A stretch of 64,000 nt of DNA from JBAZGH01 sp041652935 (GTDB lineage: Bacteria > Patescibacteriota > Patescibacteriia > Patescibacteriales > XYC2-FULL-47-12): contig JBAZGH010000002.1 in the NCBI GenBank assembly GCA_041652935.1, positions 1 to 64,000 on the forward strand. The letters run 5' to 3'. The translations under genes and the position numbers were made by a program. Below, piece by piece: positions 8,586 through 18,517 of the stretch (positions within the stretch are counted from its first letter, which is position 1; every line of letters starts with the position of its first letter). The notes below the pieces were generated by a model. It worked only from the letters and a program-made list of their open reading frames with translations, ran no database searches and was not told the DNA's origin.

Positions 8586-10103
8586 ATGGCATCAAAAATT
8601 TTATCAGCTACAGTTGTCGGTTTAGAGGGGGCGCTGGTTGAAGTGGAAGCGGAAACAGTTCCCGGACAGCTGGGAGCTTTTGTTATTGTCGGGTTGCCGG
8701 ATACGGCTGTGCAGGAATCGCGCGAACGGGTTAGGAGCGCGGTCATAAACAGCAACCGCAGCTTTCCCCGCAAGAAGCTGGCAGTTAATTTGGCTCCGGC
8801 AGATTTAAAGAAGTCGGGGCCAAGCTATGATTTGCCGATAGCAATCAGCACCTTGCTCGTCGCCAAAAGAATAAAATTTATACCCACCGGCAAAGAAATT
8901 TTTATCGGCGAGCTGGCTTTAAACGGGCGGGTGCGTTCAGTGAATGGAATTTTATCAATCGCCATAACCGCTAAGAAATTGGGCATTAAGACATTATATG
9001 TGCCGGCTATTAATGCCAGCGAGGCAAAATTAGTCAGCGATATAGAGGTAATTCCGGTCCAGTCTTTAAAGCAATTAATAAACCATCTGGAAGGAAAAGA
9101 AAAAATTTTGCCGTTTAAAAAAACGAATATCAATTTTGAAATAGGGGAGTCTGTTAACGACATGATGCATGTTAAGGGCCAGGAACAGGCGAAGCGGGCG
9201 CTGGAAATTGCCGCCGCCGGAGCGCATAATGTCCTGATGTCCGGCCCGCCCGGTTCTGGGAAAACAATGCTGGCGCGCATTATGCCCTCAATATTGCCCA
9301 AGCTTAATTTAGAGGAGGCGCTGGAGATAACAAAGATTTACAGCGTTGCCGGACGCTTGCCGGGCGGGAAAGCCCTTATAACTACACGCCCTTTTCGCAC
9401 TCCGCACCACACCGCTTCGGGCGCGGCTTTAGTCGGAGGGGGGAGCTGGCCGCGGCCGGGTGAAATTTCCCTGGCTCATCGCGGAGTTTTGTTTTTAGAT
9501 GAGTTCGCGGAATTTCCTCGCCAAATTTTAGACAGTTTTCGCCAGCCGCTGGAAGACGGAATTGTTAATATTTCCCGCGCTTCCGGTTCGCTTCAGTTTC
9601 CGGCAAAATTTATTTTAATTGCTGCGATGAATCCGTGTCCCTGCGGATACAGAACCGATCCGGAAAGGCAGTGTTCCTGCACCTCCAGCCAGACTATAAA
9701 TTACCAGAAGAAGATTTCCGGACCGATTTTAGATCGAATAGACCTGCACTTGGAAGTGCCGCGGCTTAAGTTTGAAAAGCTTGCTAGCGAAGAGACGGGT
9801 GAAAGCTCGGAAGAAATACGCAACCGGATAGAAAAAGCAAGAGAAATCCAATGGGAAAGATTCAGGGACAGCGGGATTATGGTAAATTCCGAAATGTCAT
9901 CAAACCAGGTAAAAGAGTATTGCAAACTAAGCGATGAATCACAAAATTTAATTCGCAGCGCGGTAGAACAGCTTCATTTATCCGCCCGGGCTTATTATCG
10001 TATTTTAAAGCTAGCCCGCACAATTGCTGATTTAGCCGGAGAAAAACACATTAAGACGTCCTATATAGCGGAAGCTTTGCAATATCGGCCGAAAATGGAA
10101 TGA
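8586..10103 (+). CDS. comM: ComM/YifB-type Mg-chelatase-like AAA+ ATPase
   Basis: AAA+ protein of the YifB/ComM family; ComM is a hexameric helicase that promotes branch migration during natural transformation. I start at the ATG at 8586 (MASKILSATVVGLEG), which matches family N-termini, rather than at 8565. The 505-residue length is typical. It has the N-terminal ChlI fold with VGLPDTAVQESRERVRSA (residues 38-55), Walker A GPPGSGKT near 218, TPHHTASGAALVGGGS near 270, Walker B VLFLDEF near 300, and the zinc-ligand-like CPCGYRTDPERQCSC near 352. The C-terminal ComM helical domain follows. RecA lies 3 kb downstream, which suits a role in DNA uptake and recombination. Confidence 0.92.
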   Translation: MASKILSATVVGLEGALVEVEAETVPGQLGAFVIVGLPDTAVQESRERVRSAVINSNRSFPRKKLAVNLAPADLKKSGPSYDLPIAISTLLVAKRIKFIPTGKEIFIGELALNGRVRSVNGILSIAITAKKLGIKTLYVPAINASEAKLVSDIEVIPVQSLKQLINHLEGKEKILPFKKTNINFEIGESVNDMMHVKGQEQAKRALEIAAAGAHNVLMSGPPGSGKTMLARIMPSILPKLNLEEALEITKIYSVAGRLPGGKALITTRPFRTPHHTASGAALVGGGSWPRPGEISLAHRGVLFLDEFAEFPRQILDSFRQPLEDGIVNISRASGSLQFPAKFILIAAMNPCPCGYRTDPERQCSCTSSQTINYQKKISGPILDRIDLHLEVPRLKFEKLASEETGESSEEIRNRIEKAREIQWERFRDSGIMVNSEMSSNQVKEYCKLSDESQNLIRSAVEQLHLSARAYYRILKLARTIADLAGEKHIKTSYIAEALQYRPKME

Positions 10104-10167
10104 TTAATTATGAATTAAGAATTAGGAATTACGAATCCACCCGGCTCCTTTTTTTTATTTTAAAATT

Positions 10168-10176
10168 TGGTATAAT
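10168..10176 (+). promoter_or_regulatory. Extended -10 promoter for solute-binding gene
   Basis: TGGTATAAT is a perfect extended -10 box, 54 bases before the start codon. No good -35 box is visible, as is common with an extended -10. Confidence 0.55.
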
Positions 10177-10229
10177 AAATATATAAATTTATAATATCTA
10201 ATTATTTTAATTGACCTAATTAAATCCCA

Positions 10230-11618
10230 ATGGCCAATATTCAATTTCCCATTAAATTTACTATTTTAACCTTAATATCTATAATGTTGCTCACCTCTGC
10301 TTTTGGTTGCAAGGATAGTGTTAGCAAAGAAGAGGCGAACAAATTACAGTCTATAACCTTAAATTATTGGCGGGTTTGGGATGGGGAAGATACATTCAGC
10401 GATATTATCAGAGCTTATAAAGCGATTCATCCAAATATTACAATTAAATACAAGAAGCTTCGATATGAGGAGTATGAGCAAGAATTGATTGAAAGTTTCG
10501 CTGAAGACAGGGGGCCGGATATTCTTTCATTGCACGCCGGGTGGATGAATAGGTATAAAAATAAATTAGCGCCGTTGCCTGAGGAAATCACGATGGCTTA
10601 TTCAACGGTAAGGGGAACGATTAAAAAAGAAGAGGTAGTAGAGCTTGCAACAAGCCGAACTCTGACTGCCGGACAAATCAAAGAGCAATTCATAGATACG
10701 GTTTATAATAATGCGGTTATCGGCGGTGAAATTTACGGTTTGCCGATGAGCGTTGATACCATGGTTTTATTTTATAACCGCGATTTATTAAACGGCGCCG
10801 GAATTACTGAAGTTCCCCAGTATTGGAATGATAAATTTTTGGAAGATGTAAAAAATTTAACCAGGCAAAATGAGGCCGGCGAAATTATACAGTCCGGCGC
10901 GGCGCTTGGAACCAGTGATAACATAGAAAGGTATAGCGATATTTTGTCTTTGTTAATGATGCAAAACGGCGCGCAGATGATTTCTGATGATGGAAGCAGG
11001 GTAACATTCCAAACGGCCTTAAGAGATTCAACTAACGCGGCTCCGGGGCTGGATGCCCTTCGTTTTTATACTGATTTTGCCAATCCTGTTAAGCAGGTTT
11101 ATTCATGGAATAAGGAAATGCCAAATTCGCTGGAAGCTTTCGCACAGGGGCGGCTGGCAACATTTTTCGGCTATGCCTACCATTTGCCCATGATAGAGAC
11201 GCGCGCTCCACGGCTTAATTTCGGAATCAGTCCGATGCTGCAGATAGAAGGCAATGTTAATCAGATGAATTTTGCTAATTTTTGGCTGGAATCAGTTTCC
11301 AATAAAAGCGCTTATCAGGATGAGGCGTGGGATTTTATCCAGTTTGCGGTTAAAGCGGAGAATGCGCAGAGCTATCTAGCCAAAGCCAAAAAACCGACAG
11401 CTTTAAGGTCTTTAATAAATCAGCAAAAGGCTGATGATGATTTAGCAATTTTTGCCAATCAGCTTTTAACATCAAAAACATGGTATAGGGGGAATGATTA
11501 TAATGCGGCTGAAGTCATAATTGGGGAAATGATAGACGAAGCTCTAATAGCGGAAACCGAGGATCTAAATAAAATAATAAGTTCCGGCGCCTATCGAGTG
11601 CAGCAAACACTCAAGTAA
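10230..11618 (+). CDS. ABC-type extracellular solute-binding lipoprotein (family 1)
   Basis: A 462-residue secreted protein. The hydrophobic signal (about residues 9-26) ends in the lipobox-like SAFGC, so Cys27 is probably lipidated and membrane-anchored. The mature part has the layout of family 1 sugar-binding proteins: LNYWRVWDGEDTF with the ITIKYKKL strand at the N-terminus, FAEDRGPDILSLHAGWM, YGLPMSVDTMVLFYNRDLL, and a later FAQGRLATFFGYAYHLP. No permease or ATPase genes are next to it, so it is an orphan here and could serve a distant transporter or just hold ligand. The stop codon lies inside the first unit of a heptamer repeat (11612-11618). Confidence 0.85.
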   Translation: MANIQFPIKFTILTLISIMLLTSAFGCKDSVSKEEANKLQSITLNYWRVWDGEDTFSDIIRAYKAIHPNITIKYKKLRYEEYEQELIESFAEDRGPDILSLHAGWMNRYKNKLAPLPEEITMAYSTVRGTIKKEEVVELATSRTLTAGQIKEQFIDTVYNNAVIGGEIYGLPMSVDTMVLFYNRDLLNGAGITEVPQYWNDKFLEDVKNLTRQNEAGEIIQSGAALGTSDNIERYSDILSLLMMQNGAQMISDDGSRVTFQTALRDSTNAAPGLDALRFYTDFANPVKQVYSWNKEMPNSLEAFAQGRLATFFGYAYHLPMIETRAPRLNFGISPMLQIEGNVNQMNFANFWLESVSNKSAYQDEAWDFIQFAVKAENAQSYLAKAKKPTALRSLINQQKADDDLAIFANQLLTSKTWYRGNDYNAAEVIIGEMIDEALIAETEDLNKIISSGAYRVQQTLK

Positions 11619-11726
11619 CAAGTAACAAGTAACAAGTAACAAGTAACAAGTTACAATTACGAATTACGAATTACGAATTACGAATTACGAATTACGAATT
11701 ACGAATTACGAATTACGAATTACGAA
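11612..11726. repeat. Two tandem heptamer arrays: CAAGTAA x5 and TTACGAA x10
   Basis: CAAGTAA repeats exactly five times from 11612 to 11646, the first unit containing the stop codon of the upstream gene. After a short junction, TTACGAA repeats exactly ten times from 11657 to 11726. The array fills the whole spacer up to the next gene, leaving no recognisable ribosome site. Confidence 0.95.
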
Positions 11727-11738
11727 TGATGAAGAATT

Positions 11739-12221
11739 ATGAGATTATTTAAAAAAACAAAAAAGCCCACCCTCGCTAAAGCTAGGGATGACAAGCAAGA
11801 AAACAAAAAAATAAGAACAATAATTATTATTGGAATTGCTTTTTTGCTTTTTTGCTTTTTTGTTAATATTGGTTATGCGGCGATTGTACCGTATTCTGAT
11901 TCAAGCGATGGGTCAAATGAAACATATAGGACGGGCAATTATGAACTTAATGATTTTATCCGGATAGCTTTTAACGCATCCCAATTTATTTTAGGAATAG
12001 TTGGCAGTTTAACGTTATTAATGTTCATATACGGCGGTGTTTGGATGATAATATCGCAGGGTAACAGCCAAGAAATTGAAAAAGCTAAAACTATATTAAA
12101 AAATGCCGTTATTGGGTTAGTAATAGTTTTTACCAGTTGGAGCATTATAAATTTCGCGATAAGGGCTCTGGTGCCGGATGGAAATTTAGGCGGAAAGCCA
12201 TGGTATCAGTTAGCAAAGTAA
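11739..12221 (+). CDS. T4SS-pilin-like (TrbC/VirB2-type) small membrane protein
   Basis: A 160-residue protein with a hydrophobic signal-like segment (about residues 30-49) and two further membrane helices (about 82-105 and 122-142). The layout and sequences such as GSLTLLMFIYGGVWMIISQG and KNAVIGLVIVFTSW match the T4SS_pilin family widespread in CPR genomes, thought to form surface filaments. The part before the signal, K-P-T-L-A-K-A-R-D-D-K-Q, is encoded by an imperfect palindrome (CCCTcGCTaaAGCtAGGG, 11770-11787), so the N-terminus may have been extended by a palindromic insertion. No VirB4-like ATPase is nearby. Assembly into pili is inference. Confidence 0.75.
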   Translation: MRLFKKTKKPTLAKARDDKQENKKIRTIIIIGIAFLLFCFFVNIGYAAIVPYSDSSDGSNETYRTGNYELNDFIRIAFNASQFILGIVGSLTLLMFIYGGVWMIISQGNSQEIEKAKTILKNAVIGLVIVFTSWSIINFAIRALVPDGNLGGKPWYQLAK

Positions 12222-12289
12222 AACATATTTTAATCCATGTTAATATAAAAGGGGACTTAAAGGAGAGTTTCCTTTTTTACTCTCCGCAA

Positions 12290-12394
12290 ATCTGCGAATC
12301 CAGTACAAATACTACAAATTAGTTATAAAATATCAATATTAATTAAAATTTGTGATATTTGTAATGGATTTGTTAATTTGTGGATTGGGGAGTT
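12290..12394. repeat. Foldback spacer of TACAAAT-type words
   Basis: CTGCGAATCCAGTACAAATACTACAAATTAG on the left is partly complementary to TTTGTGATATTTGTAATGGATTTGTTAATTTGTGG on the right, split here for description. A separate GGAGAGT/ACTCTCC hairpin stands before it (12262-12285) but lacks a T run. Confidence 0.55.
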
Positions 12395-12395
12395 A

Positions 12396-13079
12396 ATGAG
12401 CAGTATGGCTAAGTTTATATTTCGAAAAAAAGAAATTATTGATTTTACTCTTGGAGAAATATTGCAGGAACAGAGAAAAAGGGAAAAAATTAATTTAGAA
12501 AAAGCCGCTAAAGATGTTAAAATTGATATAAAATATTTGCAATCCTTAGAAAATGGAGATTACGACAAATTACCCCAGGGGATATACGGCAAAAGTTTTT
12601 TGCGTGAATATTGCGATTATTTAGGGCTTAATTATAAAGATTTAGCGAGAATATACGACCAAGAGAATAATCTGGAAAATATTTCTGAAAAAGGAGATGA
12701 AGTTTTTAGCCATAAGCGCGCGAAAAAAAGTTATTTTTTATCCTTGCCTAAAATAATCCGCAATATTATACTGGTGTTAGTTGTAGTAGCAGGATTTTTT
12801 TATTTAGGATTAAAGTTTAAAGAAATAGTGGCTCCTCCGGAAATTATAATTGATTTTCCTCCTGAAAATTATATTACTAAAGAATCAAAAATAAGCATTA
12901 AAGGAAAAGTAGACGGCGATGCCAGGGTTTTTATAAACGATGAGGAAATATTAAGCAGCAAGGCCGGCGAGTTTGACAAAGCCATTGACCTGAAAAATGG
13001 TATTAATATTATAAAAATTAAAGCCAGTAAAAGATATGGGAAAGACGCTGAAGTTGTAAGGCAAGTGCTAGTTAAGTAA
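12396..13079 (+). CDS. RodZ-like HTH / single-TM / extracytoplasmic beta-domain protein
   Basis: A 227-residue protein. Residues about 17-75 form a RodZ-type helix-turn-helix (GEILQEQRKREKINLEKAA, then KYLQSLENGDYDKLP and YGKSFLREYCDYLGL). A single membrane span is at about 116-138 (IIRNIILVLVVVAGFFYLGL). The outer part (PPEIIIDFPPENYITKES...) looks like a small Ig-like beta domain. RodZ links MreB filaments to the wall-building machinery in rods; whether this one does so is unknown. I prefer the ATG at 12396 because GGGGAG lies just upstream; a TTG at 12378 and an ATG at 12405 are alternatives. Confidence 0.75.
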   Translation: MSSMAKFIFRKKEIIDFTLGEILQEQRKREKINLEKAAKDVKIDIKYLQSLENGDYDKLPQGIYGKSFLREYCDYLGLNYKDLARIYDQENNLENISEKGDEVFSHKRAKKSYFLSLPKIIRNIILVLVVVAGFFYLGLKFKEIVAPPEIIIDFPPENYITKESKISIKGKVDGDARVFINDEEILSSKAGEFDKAIDLKNGINIIKIKASKRYGKDAEVVRQVLVK

Positions 13080-13172
13080 AAAGTCCATAAAGTCCATAAA
13101 GTCATAAAGTAAACAACTTGTCTGCCGGTAGACAAGCTTTTGACTTTATAGACTTTATAAACTTTTAACTAA
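13080..13172. repeat. Foldback spacer of AGTCCATAA words with GC hairpin centre, before recA
   Basis: AGTCCATAA occurs twice, then AGTCATAA. The centre is a hairpin CTTGTCT-gccggt-AGACAAG (about 13117-13136), and the right arm GACTTTATAGACTTTATAAAC is the complement of the left words. It ends just before the recA start. Confidence 0.75.
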
Positions 13173-13177
13173 ATTTT

Positions 13178-14239
13178 ATGCCAAAACCAAAAGAAAACAA
13201 GGAGGATATTAATGAAAATAATGAAGGAGAAACAAAAAATAGATTCAGCAATGAAAGAAAAAAAGCCGCGGAAGATGCAGTCAGCCAAATTAAACAACGC
13301 TTTGGCGAGGGCGCGATTATGAGATTAGGAGAGGCGAAAGGAATGGTGGTGGAGGGGGTGCCGACCGGATGTTTAAGTTTGGATATCGCATTGGGGAACG
13401 GCATGCCGCGCGGGCGCATTATTGAAATATTTGGTCCTGAATCATCGGGCAAGACAACTTTAGCCCAACATGTGGTGGCGGAGGTGCAGAAATTAGGCGG
13501 AACAGCCGCCTTCGTTGACGCTGAACACGCGCTTGACCCCGACTATGCAAAAAAAATTGGAGTAAACATAAATGAAATGTTAATCTCCCAGCCGGATACT
13601 GGCGAACAGGCCTTGGAAATAGTAGAAACTTTGGTGCGTTCCAACGCGGTTGATGTAATAGTTATAGATTCAGTTGCGGCTTTAGTGCCAAAGGCAGAAA
13701 TTGAAGGGGATATGGGAGATAGCCACATGGGCCTGCAGGCTCGCTTAATGTCGCAGGCCTTGCGCAAGCTTTCGGGCGTTGTTTCTAAATCGCAGACAGT
13801 AGTAATTTTTATCAATCAAATCAGGCATAAGATAGGCGTATTTTTTGGCAATCCGGAGATTACTCCCGGCGGCAACGCGCTGAAATTTTATTGTTCAGTC
13901 AGGGTCGAGGTAAGGCGCAGTGCGCAGATTAAGCAGGCGGAAAAAATTATCGGCAACCGAGTTAAAGTTAAAATTGTTAAAAATAAAGTGGCGCCGCCTT
14001 TTCGCACAACCGAATTTGACATAATGTACAATGAAGGAATTTCCATATCGGGAGATTTATTGGATGTTGGAATAGTTTACGGTGTAATTAATAAATCCGG
14101 AAATTCTTACAGCTACGGCGAAGAAAAATTTGGTGTTGGGCGGGAAACCGCCAAAGCTTATTTACGCGCTAATCCAAAATTAATGAAAGAATTGCGCAAG
14201 AAGATTTTAAGTGAAGTAATGGCGAGAGAAGTGGAATAA
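13178..14239 (+). CDS. recA: RecA recombinase
   Basis: ATP-dependent strand-exchange protein for homologous recombination and the damage response. The 353-residue length is normal. It has Walker [10 protein letters not shown] (about residues 86-94), [14 protein letters not shown], Walker [23 protein letters not shown], loop L1 [15 protein letters not shown], and loop L2 [22 protein letters not shown]. The first 30 residues are unusually polar, rich in Lys, Glu and Asn. A perfect AAGGAGG lies at about 13199-13205, inside the coding start, but the ATGs after it are out of frame, so 13178 stands. No SOS box was recognised upstream. Confidence 0.97.
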   Translation: MPKPKENKEDINENNEGETKNRFSNERKKAAEDAVSQIKQRFGEGAIMRLGEAKGMVVEGVPTGCLSLDIALGNGMPRGRIIEIFGPESSGKTTLAQHVVAEVQKLGGTAAFVDAEHALDPDYAKKIGVNINEMLISQPDTGEQALEIVETLVRSNAVDVIVIDSVAALVPKAEIEGDMGDSHMGLQARLMSQALRKLSGVVSKSQTVVIFINQIRHKIGVFFGNPEITPGGNALKFYCSVRVEVRRSAQIKQAEKIIGNRVKVKIVKNKVAPPFRTTEFDIMYNEGISISGDLLDVGIVYGVINKSGNSYSYGEEKFGVGRETAKAYLRANPKLMKELRKKILSEVMAREVE

Positions 14240-14273
14240 TAGGAATTACGAATAATGAATTAGGAATTATGTA

Positions 14274-14306
14274 TAAAAAAACGCCCCAAATAGGGAGTTT
14301 TTTTAT
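14274..14306. terminator. Bidirectional terminator between recA and uvrA
   Basis: AAAAAACgCCC pairs with GGGaGTTTTTT around a short loop. The A and T runs make it work both ways, and the uvrA stop codon sits in its T run. Upstream, 14240-14268 carries heptamers of the GAATTAN type. Confidence 0.75.
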
Positions 14307-17116
14307 TTTAGAATTTTGGTCGAGTTGTTTTTTTGCAAAACTTTTTTCAAATATTGCCCGGTATAGCTATTTTTAATTTTTGCCACTTCTTTGGGCGTGC
14401 CCTCGGCAACTACATAGCCGCCCCTACCGCCTCCTTCGGGACCGAGATCAATAATATGGTCAACGGATTTTATCACATCCATATTATGCTCAATAATTAA
14501 AACCGTATTTCCTTTATCAACCAGTTTTTGCAGAATGTTTAATAATTTTTTAATATCTTCAAAATGGAGGCCGGTGGTCGGCTCATCTAAAATATATAAT
14601 GTGCGCCCGGTTTCCCTGCGGGAGAGTTCGGCCGCCAGTTTTACCCGCTGCGCTTCTCCGCCCGAAAGCGTCGTGGCTGATTGCCCGAGTCTTATGTATC
14701 CCAAGCCAACCTCATCAAGCGTTTTTAATTTCTGTAATATGGCTTCATGCCCTCCATTTCCCAATGAATTTATATTAATAGCGCGGAAGAATTCTATCGC
14801 CTCCAGCACAGTCATATCTAGAATATCGGCAATATTTTTATCTTTATAATAGATATCTAAAATATCTTTTTGGTATCTTCGTCCCCCGCACGACTTGCAT
14901 TTAACATAAACGTCAGACAGGAACTGCATATCAATTTTAGTGTAGCCGTCTCCGGAACAGGCCTCGCAGCGGCCGCCGACAACGTTAAAACTGAAGTGGC
15001 TGGGATTTAAATTCTTTAGTTTTGATTCTGGCAGCCCGGCGTATAAATCGCGAATATAGGAAAAGGCGGTTGTGTAAGTCGCCGGGTTAGAGCGCGGCGT
15101 GCGGCCTATGGGGGATTGGTCGATGGTAATTACTTTATCAATATTTTCCAACCCCTCTATTTTTTTATGCCGGCCGGGCTCTTCCTTGGCCCGATAATAT
15201 TTTTTATTCAGCGCCCTTGATAAAATATCAGTCATTAGGGTTGATTTTCCCGAGCCGGAAACGCCGGTTAAAGCTATGAATTTTCCCAGCGGGAATTCAA
15301 TATTGATATTTTTTAAATTATTTTGGGAAGCGCCTATTATTTTTAATTTTTTGCCGTTTCCTTCACGGTATTTTTCCGGTTTGGCAATTTTTTTTCTGCC
15401 GGTAATATATTGGCCGGTAAGCGATTTGGGGTCGCGTTTTATTTCTTCCGGTGTTCCGGCGGAAACCACTAGTCCGCCGTAGCTGCCCGCTCCCGGGCCG
15501 ATATCAATAATATAATCAGCCGCCGACATAGTCGCTTCGTCATGTTCAACCACAATAACGGTATTTTCCAAGTCCCGAAGATTTCTTAAAGTAGCTAATA
15601 ATTTTTCCAGATCTTTGGAGTGCATGCCGATAGACGGCTCGTCCAAAATGTAAGTTACGTTTATCAAATTAGAAGAAAGCTGGGTCGCCAGTTTTACGCG
15701 CTGGGCTTCTCCGCCGGAAAGAGTGTTCATTGCCCGGTCAATTGTAATATATCCAAGGCCGGCTTGCTCCAAAGATTTTAAGCGCAATGATATTTCTTTA
15801 AATATAGGTTCAGCCACTTTTTTATGGCCGTTATTTAGTTTTTCAGCGCAAGTCTCAACTTTTTCAATAGCAGAATCAATCGTTAAGCCGCTGATGTCGG
15901 AAATATTTATATCATTTATTTTAACCGCTAAAAATTCCGGGCGCAGGCGTTTTCCGCCACACTCGGAACAAATATCAGTTTTCATATATTGTTCAATATC
16001 TTGTTTTATGGACGAAGAGTCGGTTTTTTGCCAGCGCTCTTCCAAGATGGTAATAATTCCCGGAAAATTTTCTTTACCCCGCAGAACAATATTCATCTGC
16101 TGTTCATTCAGATTTTTTATCGGCGTATTAATGGAAAATTTATTTTTTCGAGCAACTTCATCCAATTGCCCCAGATGCTCATTATATTGCCCGTTATTTT
16201 TCGGCCAAGGCCTTATGGCACCCTCGCTAATGCTTAATTTTTCATTAAAAAGGCACCTTGGGTCAAGATGCAGATTATCTCCCAAGCCCTTACAGGTCGG
16301 GCATGCTCCATGGGGAGAGTTAAATGAGAAATGCTTCGGTTCCAAATCATCCAAAGTATAGCCGCTTTCCAGGCAGGTCCAGATAGTTGAGTAAGTTTTT
16401 TCATTTTTTCCGGCCAAGACAGTAATTAGGCCGTTGCTTAAATCAAGGCCTTTTTTAACATGTTTTTGCAATTCAAATTTATCATTGGAAAAATTTCCAT
16501 GGGCGATAATTATTTCCAGCGTGTGCGGTTTATCGCTGATTTTTATCTCTTCCCCGTTTAAATTTAAAACAGCGCCGTCAAGCCGAACATGGGTAAATCC
16601 GGCCTTAGACAAACGCTGTATTATTTTTTTATCATCAATTATTTTTTCCCGGAACAGCGGAGAAAGCAGAGCGATAGTTTCTTTATTTTTAGAAATTTCC
16701 CTAACAATATCCTCCACTGTTTGTTTGGCCATTGCTTTTTTAGTCTGCGGGCAATGGGGTATGCCGATGCGGGCGAAAACCAGTCGGAGCAAATCATAAA
16801 TTTCTGTTGCCGTTCCCACCGTAGAACGGGGATTGTTAATGTTATTTTTTTGGTTAATAGCGATTGTCGGAGTCAACCCGGTTATTTGGTCAACATCCGG
16901 CTTGTCCATCAAATCTACATACTGTTTAGCATAGCTTGATAAGCTTTCCATGTAACGCCTCTGCCCCTCGGCATAAATAGTATCAAAGGCGAGAGAAGAT
17001 TTGCCCGAACCGGAAAGACCGGTAATGACGACTAATTTATGCCGCGGAATTTCCACATCAATGTTTTTTAGGTTGTTGGTGCGGGCGCCTTTAATGGAGA
17101 TGACCTTATTAGTCAT
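14303..17116 (-). CDS. uvrA: Excinuclease ABC subunit A
   Basis: Damage-sensing ATPase of nucleotide excision repair, acting as a dimer with UvrB. The 937-residue length is typical. It has two ABC modules: Walker [10 protein letters not shown] (about residue 33) with signature [15 protein letters not shown], and a second Walker [10 protein letters not shown] with [15 protein letters not shown]. The C-terminal zinc finger is intact, C-E-A-C...C-K-S-C with 19 residues between pairs. The first zinc finger is incomplete: where E. coli has C-P-I-C-G, this protein reads C-L-E-S-G before the conserved CPTC. UvrB and UvrC are not in the window. It runs convergent to recA. Confidence 0.96.
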   Translation of the reverse strand: MTNKVISIKGARTNNLKNIDVEIPRHKLVVITGLSGSGKSSLAFDTIYAEGQRRYMESLSSYAKQYVDLMDKPDVDQITGLTPTIAINQKNNINNPRSTVGTATEIYDLLRLVFARIGIPHCPQTKKAMAKQTVEDIVREISKNKETIALLSPLFREKIIDDKKIIQRLSKAGFTHVRLDGAVLNLNGEEIKISDKPHTLEIIIAHGNFSNDKFELQKHVKKGLDLSNGLITVLAGKNEKTYSTIWTCLESGYTLDDLEPKHFSFNSPHGACPTCKGLGDNLHLDPRCLFNEKLSISEGAIRPWPKNNGQYNEHLGQLDEVARKNKFSINTPIKNLNEQQMNIVLRGKENFPGIITILEERWQKTDSSSIKQDIEQYMKTDICSECGGKRLRPEFLAVKINDINISDISGLTIDSAIEKVETCAEKLNNGHKKVAEPIFKEISLRLKSLEQAGLGYITIDRAMNTLSGGEAQRVKLATQLSSNLINVTYILDEPSIGMHSKDLEKLLATLRNLRDLENTVIVVEHDEATMSAADYIIDIGPGAGSYGGLVVSAGTPEEIKRDPKSLTGQYITGRKKIAKPEKYREGNGKKLKIIGASQNNLKNINIEFPLGKFIALTGVSGSGKSTLMTDILSRALNKKYYRAKEEPGRHKKIEGLENIDKVITIDQSPIGRTPRSNPATYTTAFSYIRDLYAGLPESKLKNLNPSHFSFNVVGGRCEACSGDGYTKIDMQFLSDVYVKCKSCGGRRYQKDILDIYYKDKNIADILDMTVLEAIEFFRAININSLGNGGHEAILQKLKTLDEVGLGYIRLGQSATTLSGGEAQRVKLAAELSRRETGRTLYILDEPTTGLHFEDIKKLLNILQKLVDKGNTVLIIEHNMDVIKSVDHIIDLGPEGGGRGGYVVAEGTPKEVAKIKNSYTGQYLKKVLQKNNSTKILK

Positions 17117-17321
17117 AAAGTTGAAAGTTGAAAGTAAAAAATATGAAGCAGTAATTAAACGAAATTTATTATACAGGATATTTTTATATTTGGCAAGAGT
17201 TTATATGAATTAAGAATTATGAATATACGAATACGATAAATAGAGTTTTTGTCAAAGTTGTAGGAATAAGCATATGTGTTAAAATACTTATAACTTAAAA
17301 CTTAAAACTTACAACTGAAAT

Positions 17322-18424
17322 ATGGAAACTTTACTCACAATTTTAGTATTGATTTTGACCGCCGTAATTATCGGGATGTTTTTTATGATGCAAAAGAAGC
17401 TGAGCGGAAGTAAAGACGACCAATCGATGTTAATGATGCAGCAGCAGCTTAATAAGATTACTGAAACAATGGATTATAAATTAAGCGAGGTTCACAAAGC
17501 GAATCAGGACCAATTCGGCAAGACTACCGGCATTATGAGCGCGGTTACCAATCAGGCGCAGAAGATGTTATCCGATATCCATAAGCAAAGCCAGGACGCG
17601 ATTTCCGCGGTTACAGAAAAATTGACAAAATTAGACGAGACGAATAAACAGGTGATGGGATTTGCCGGACAATTGCAGTCGTTGGAGGATGTATTAAAAA
17701 ATCCCAAGCACCGCGGAGTTCTTGGAGAATACCAATTAGAGATGGTTTTAAAAAATGTTTTGCCGCCGAATGCCTATAAAATGCAGTATGAATTTAAAGA
17801 TGGGGATATAGTGGACGCGGCAGTTTTTGTAAAAGAGAAAATCATTCCCATTGATTCAAAATTTTCACTAGAGAATTATAATCGGATTGTGCAGGAAAAA
17901 GATGAGAATATCCGAGTCCAGCTGGAAAAAGAATTTAAACTGGATTTAAAAAAACGGATTGACGAGACCGCCAAATATATCAAGCCCAAAGAGGGAACCA
18001 TGGACTTTGCTTTTATGTTTATTCCGGCNNNNNNNNNNATTTATTAATTAACCAAGTCGGCGCCATAAAAGTTAATACCCGAGATTTGATTGAATACGCT
18101 TTCCGCGATAAGCATGTTATAATTGTATCGCCGACTTCTTTCCACGCTTATTTGCAGACTGTTCTACAGGGTTTGCGCGCCCTTAAAATAGAGGAGAGCG
18201 CCAAGGAGATCCGCAAGAATGTTGAGATGCTGCAAAGGCACATATTAAGTTATGAAGAATATCTGAAAAAATTAGGAGGTCATCTAAGCACCACAGTCAG
18301 CACTTACAATAATGCCTACAAAGAATTCAAAAAAATAGATAAAGATGTGGCTCGGGTTACTGACGGCAAATCAGAGGTTGAGCCGTTGATTTTAGATAAA
18401 CCAAAAATTGAGTCACAAAGTTAA
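17322..18424 (+). CDS. rmuC: RmuC-family protein, interrupted by an assembly gap
   Basis: RmuC proteins limit DNA rearrangements and carry a nuclease-like fold. An N-terminal membrane anchor (residues 1-24) is followed by a coiled coil rich in Gln and Lys (about 30-115), then the core: HRGVLGEYQLEMVLKNVLPP, DGDIVDAAVFVKEKIIPIDSKF, and after the gap NQVGAIKVNTRDLIEYAF and VSPTSFHAYLQTVLQGLRAL. The N run at 18029-18038 puts the two halves out of frame. Family sequences have about five residues (E-G-x-Y-Y) between FIPA and DLL, so the true gap should be about 17 bases, which restores the frame exactly. I treat this as one intact gene. Confidence 0.88.
18029..18038. other. Scaffold gap (10 N)
   Basis: Ten undetermined bases of placeholder length, inside the RmuC core domain. 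Confidence 0.99.
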
Positions 18425-18512
18425 AAGTTTAAAAGTTATAAAGTTTATAAGAAAAAGATTATTTCAAGGCGACTTTATGAACTTTGCAACTTTATAAACT
18501 TTTAACTAAATT
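18420..18512. repeat. Foldback spacer of AAAGTTTA-type words
   Basis: TTAAAAGTTTAAAAGTTATAAAG on the left is complementary to AACTTTATAAACTTTTAAC on the right. The rmuC stop codon lies inside the left arm, and the right arm ends just before the next start. Confidence 0.65.
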
Positions 18513-18517
18513 TCCCC

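Noticed and set aside
11612..11726. CRISPR array
   Set aside because: Units are 7 bases with no spacers and no cas genes.
12137..12322. Separate 61-residue gene after the pilin gene
   Set aside because: It overlaps the pilin gene in another frame, has no recognisable motif and continues into a repeat-rich spacer.
13199..13230. Internal start of recA after a perfect AAGGAGG
   Set aside because: The ATGs after it (13212, 13221) are not in the recA frame.
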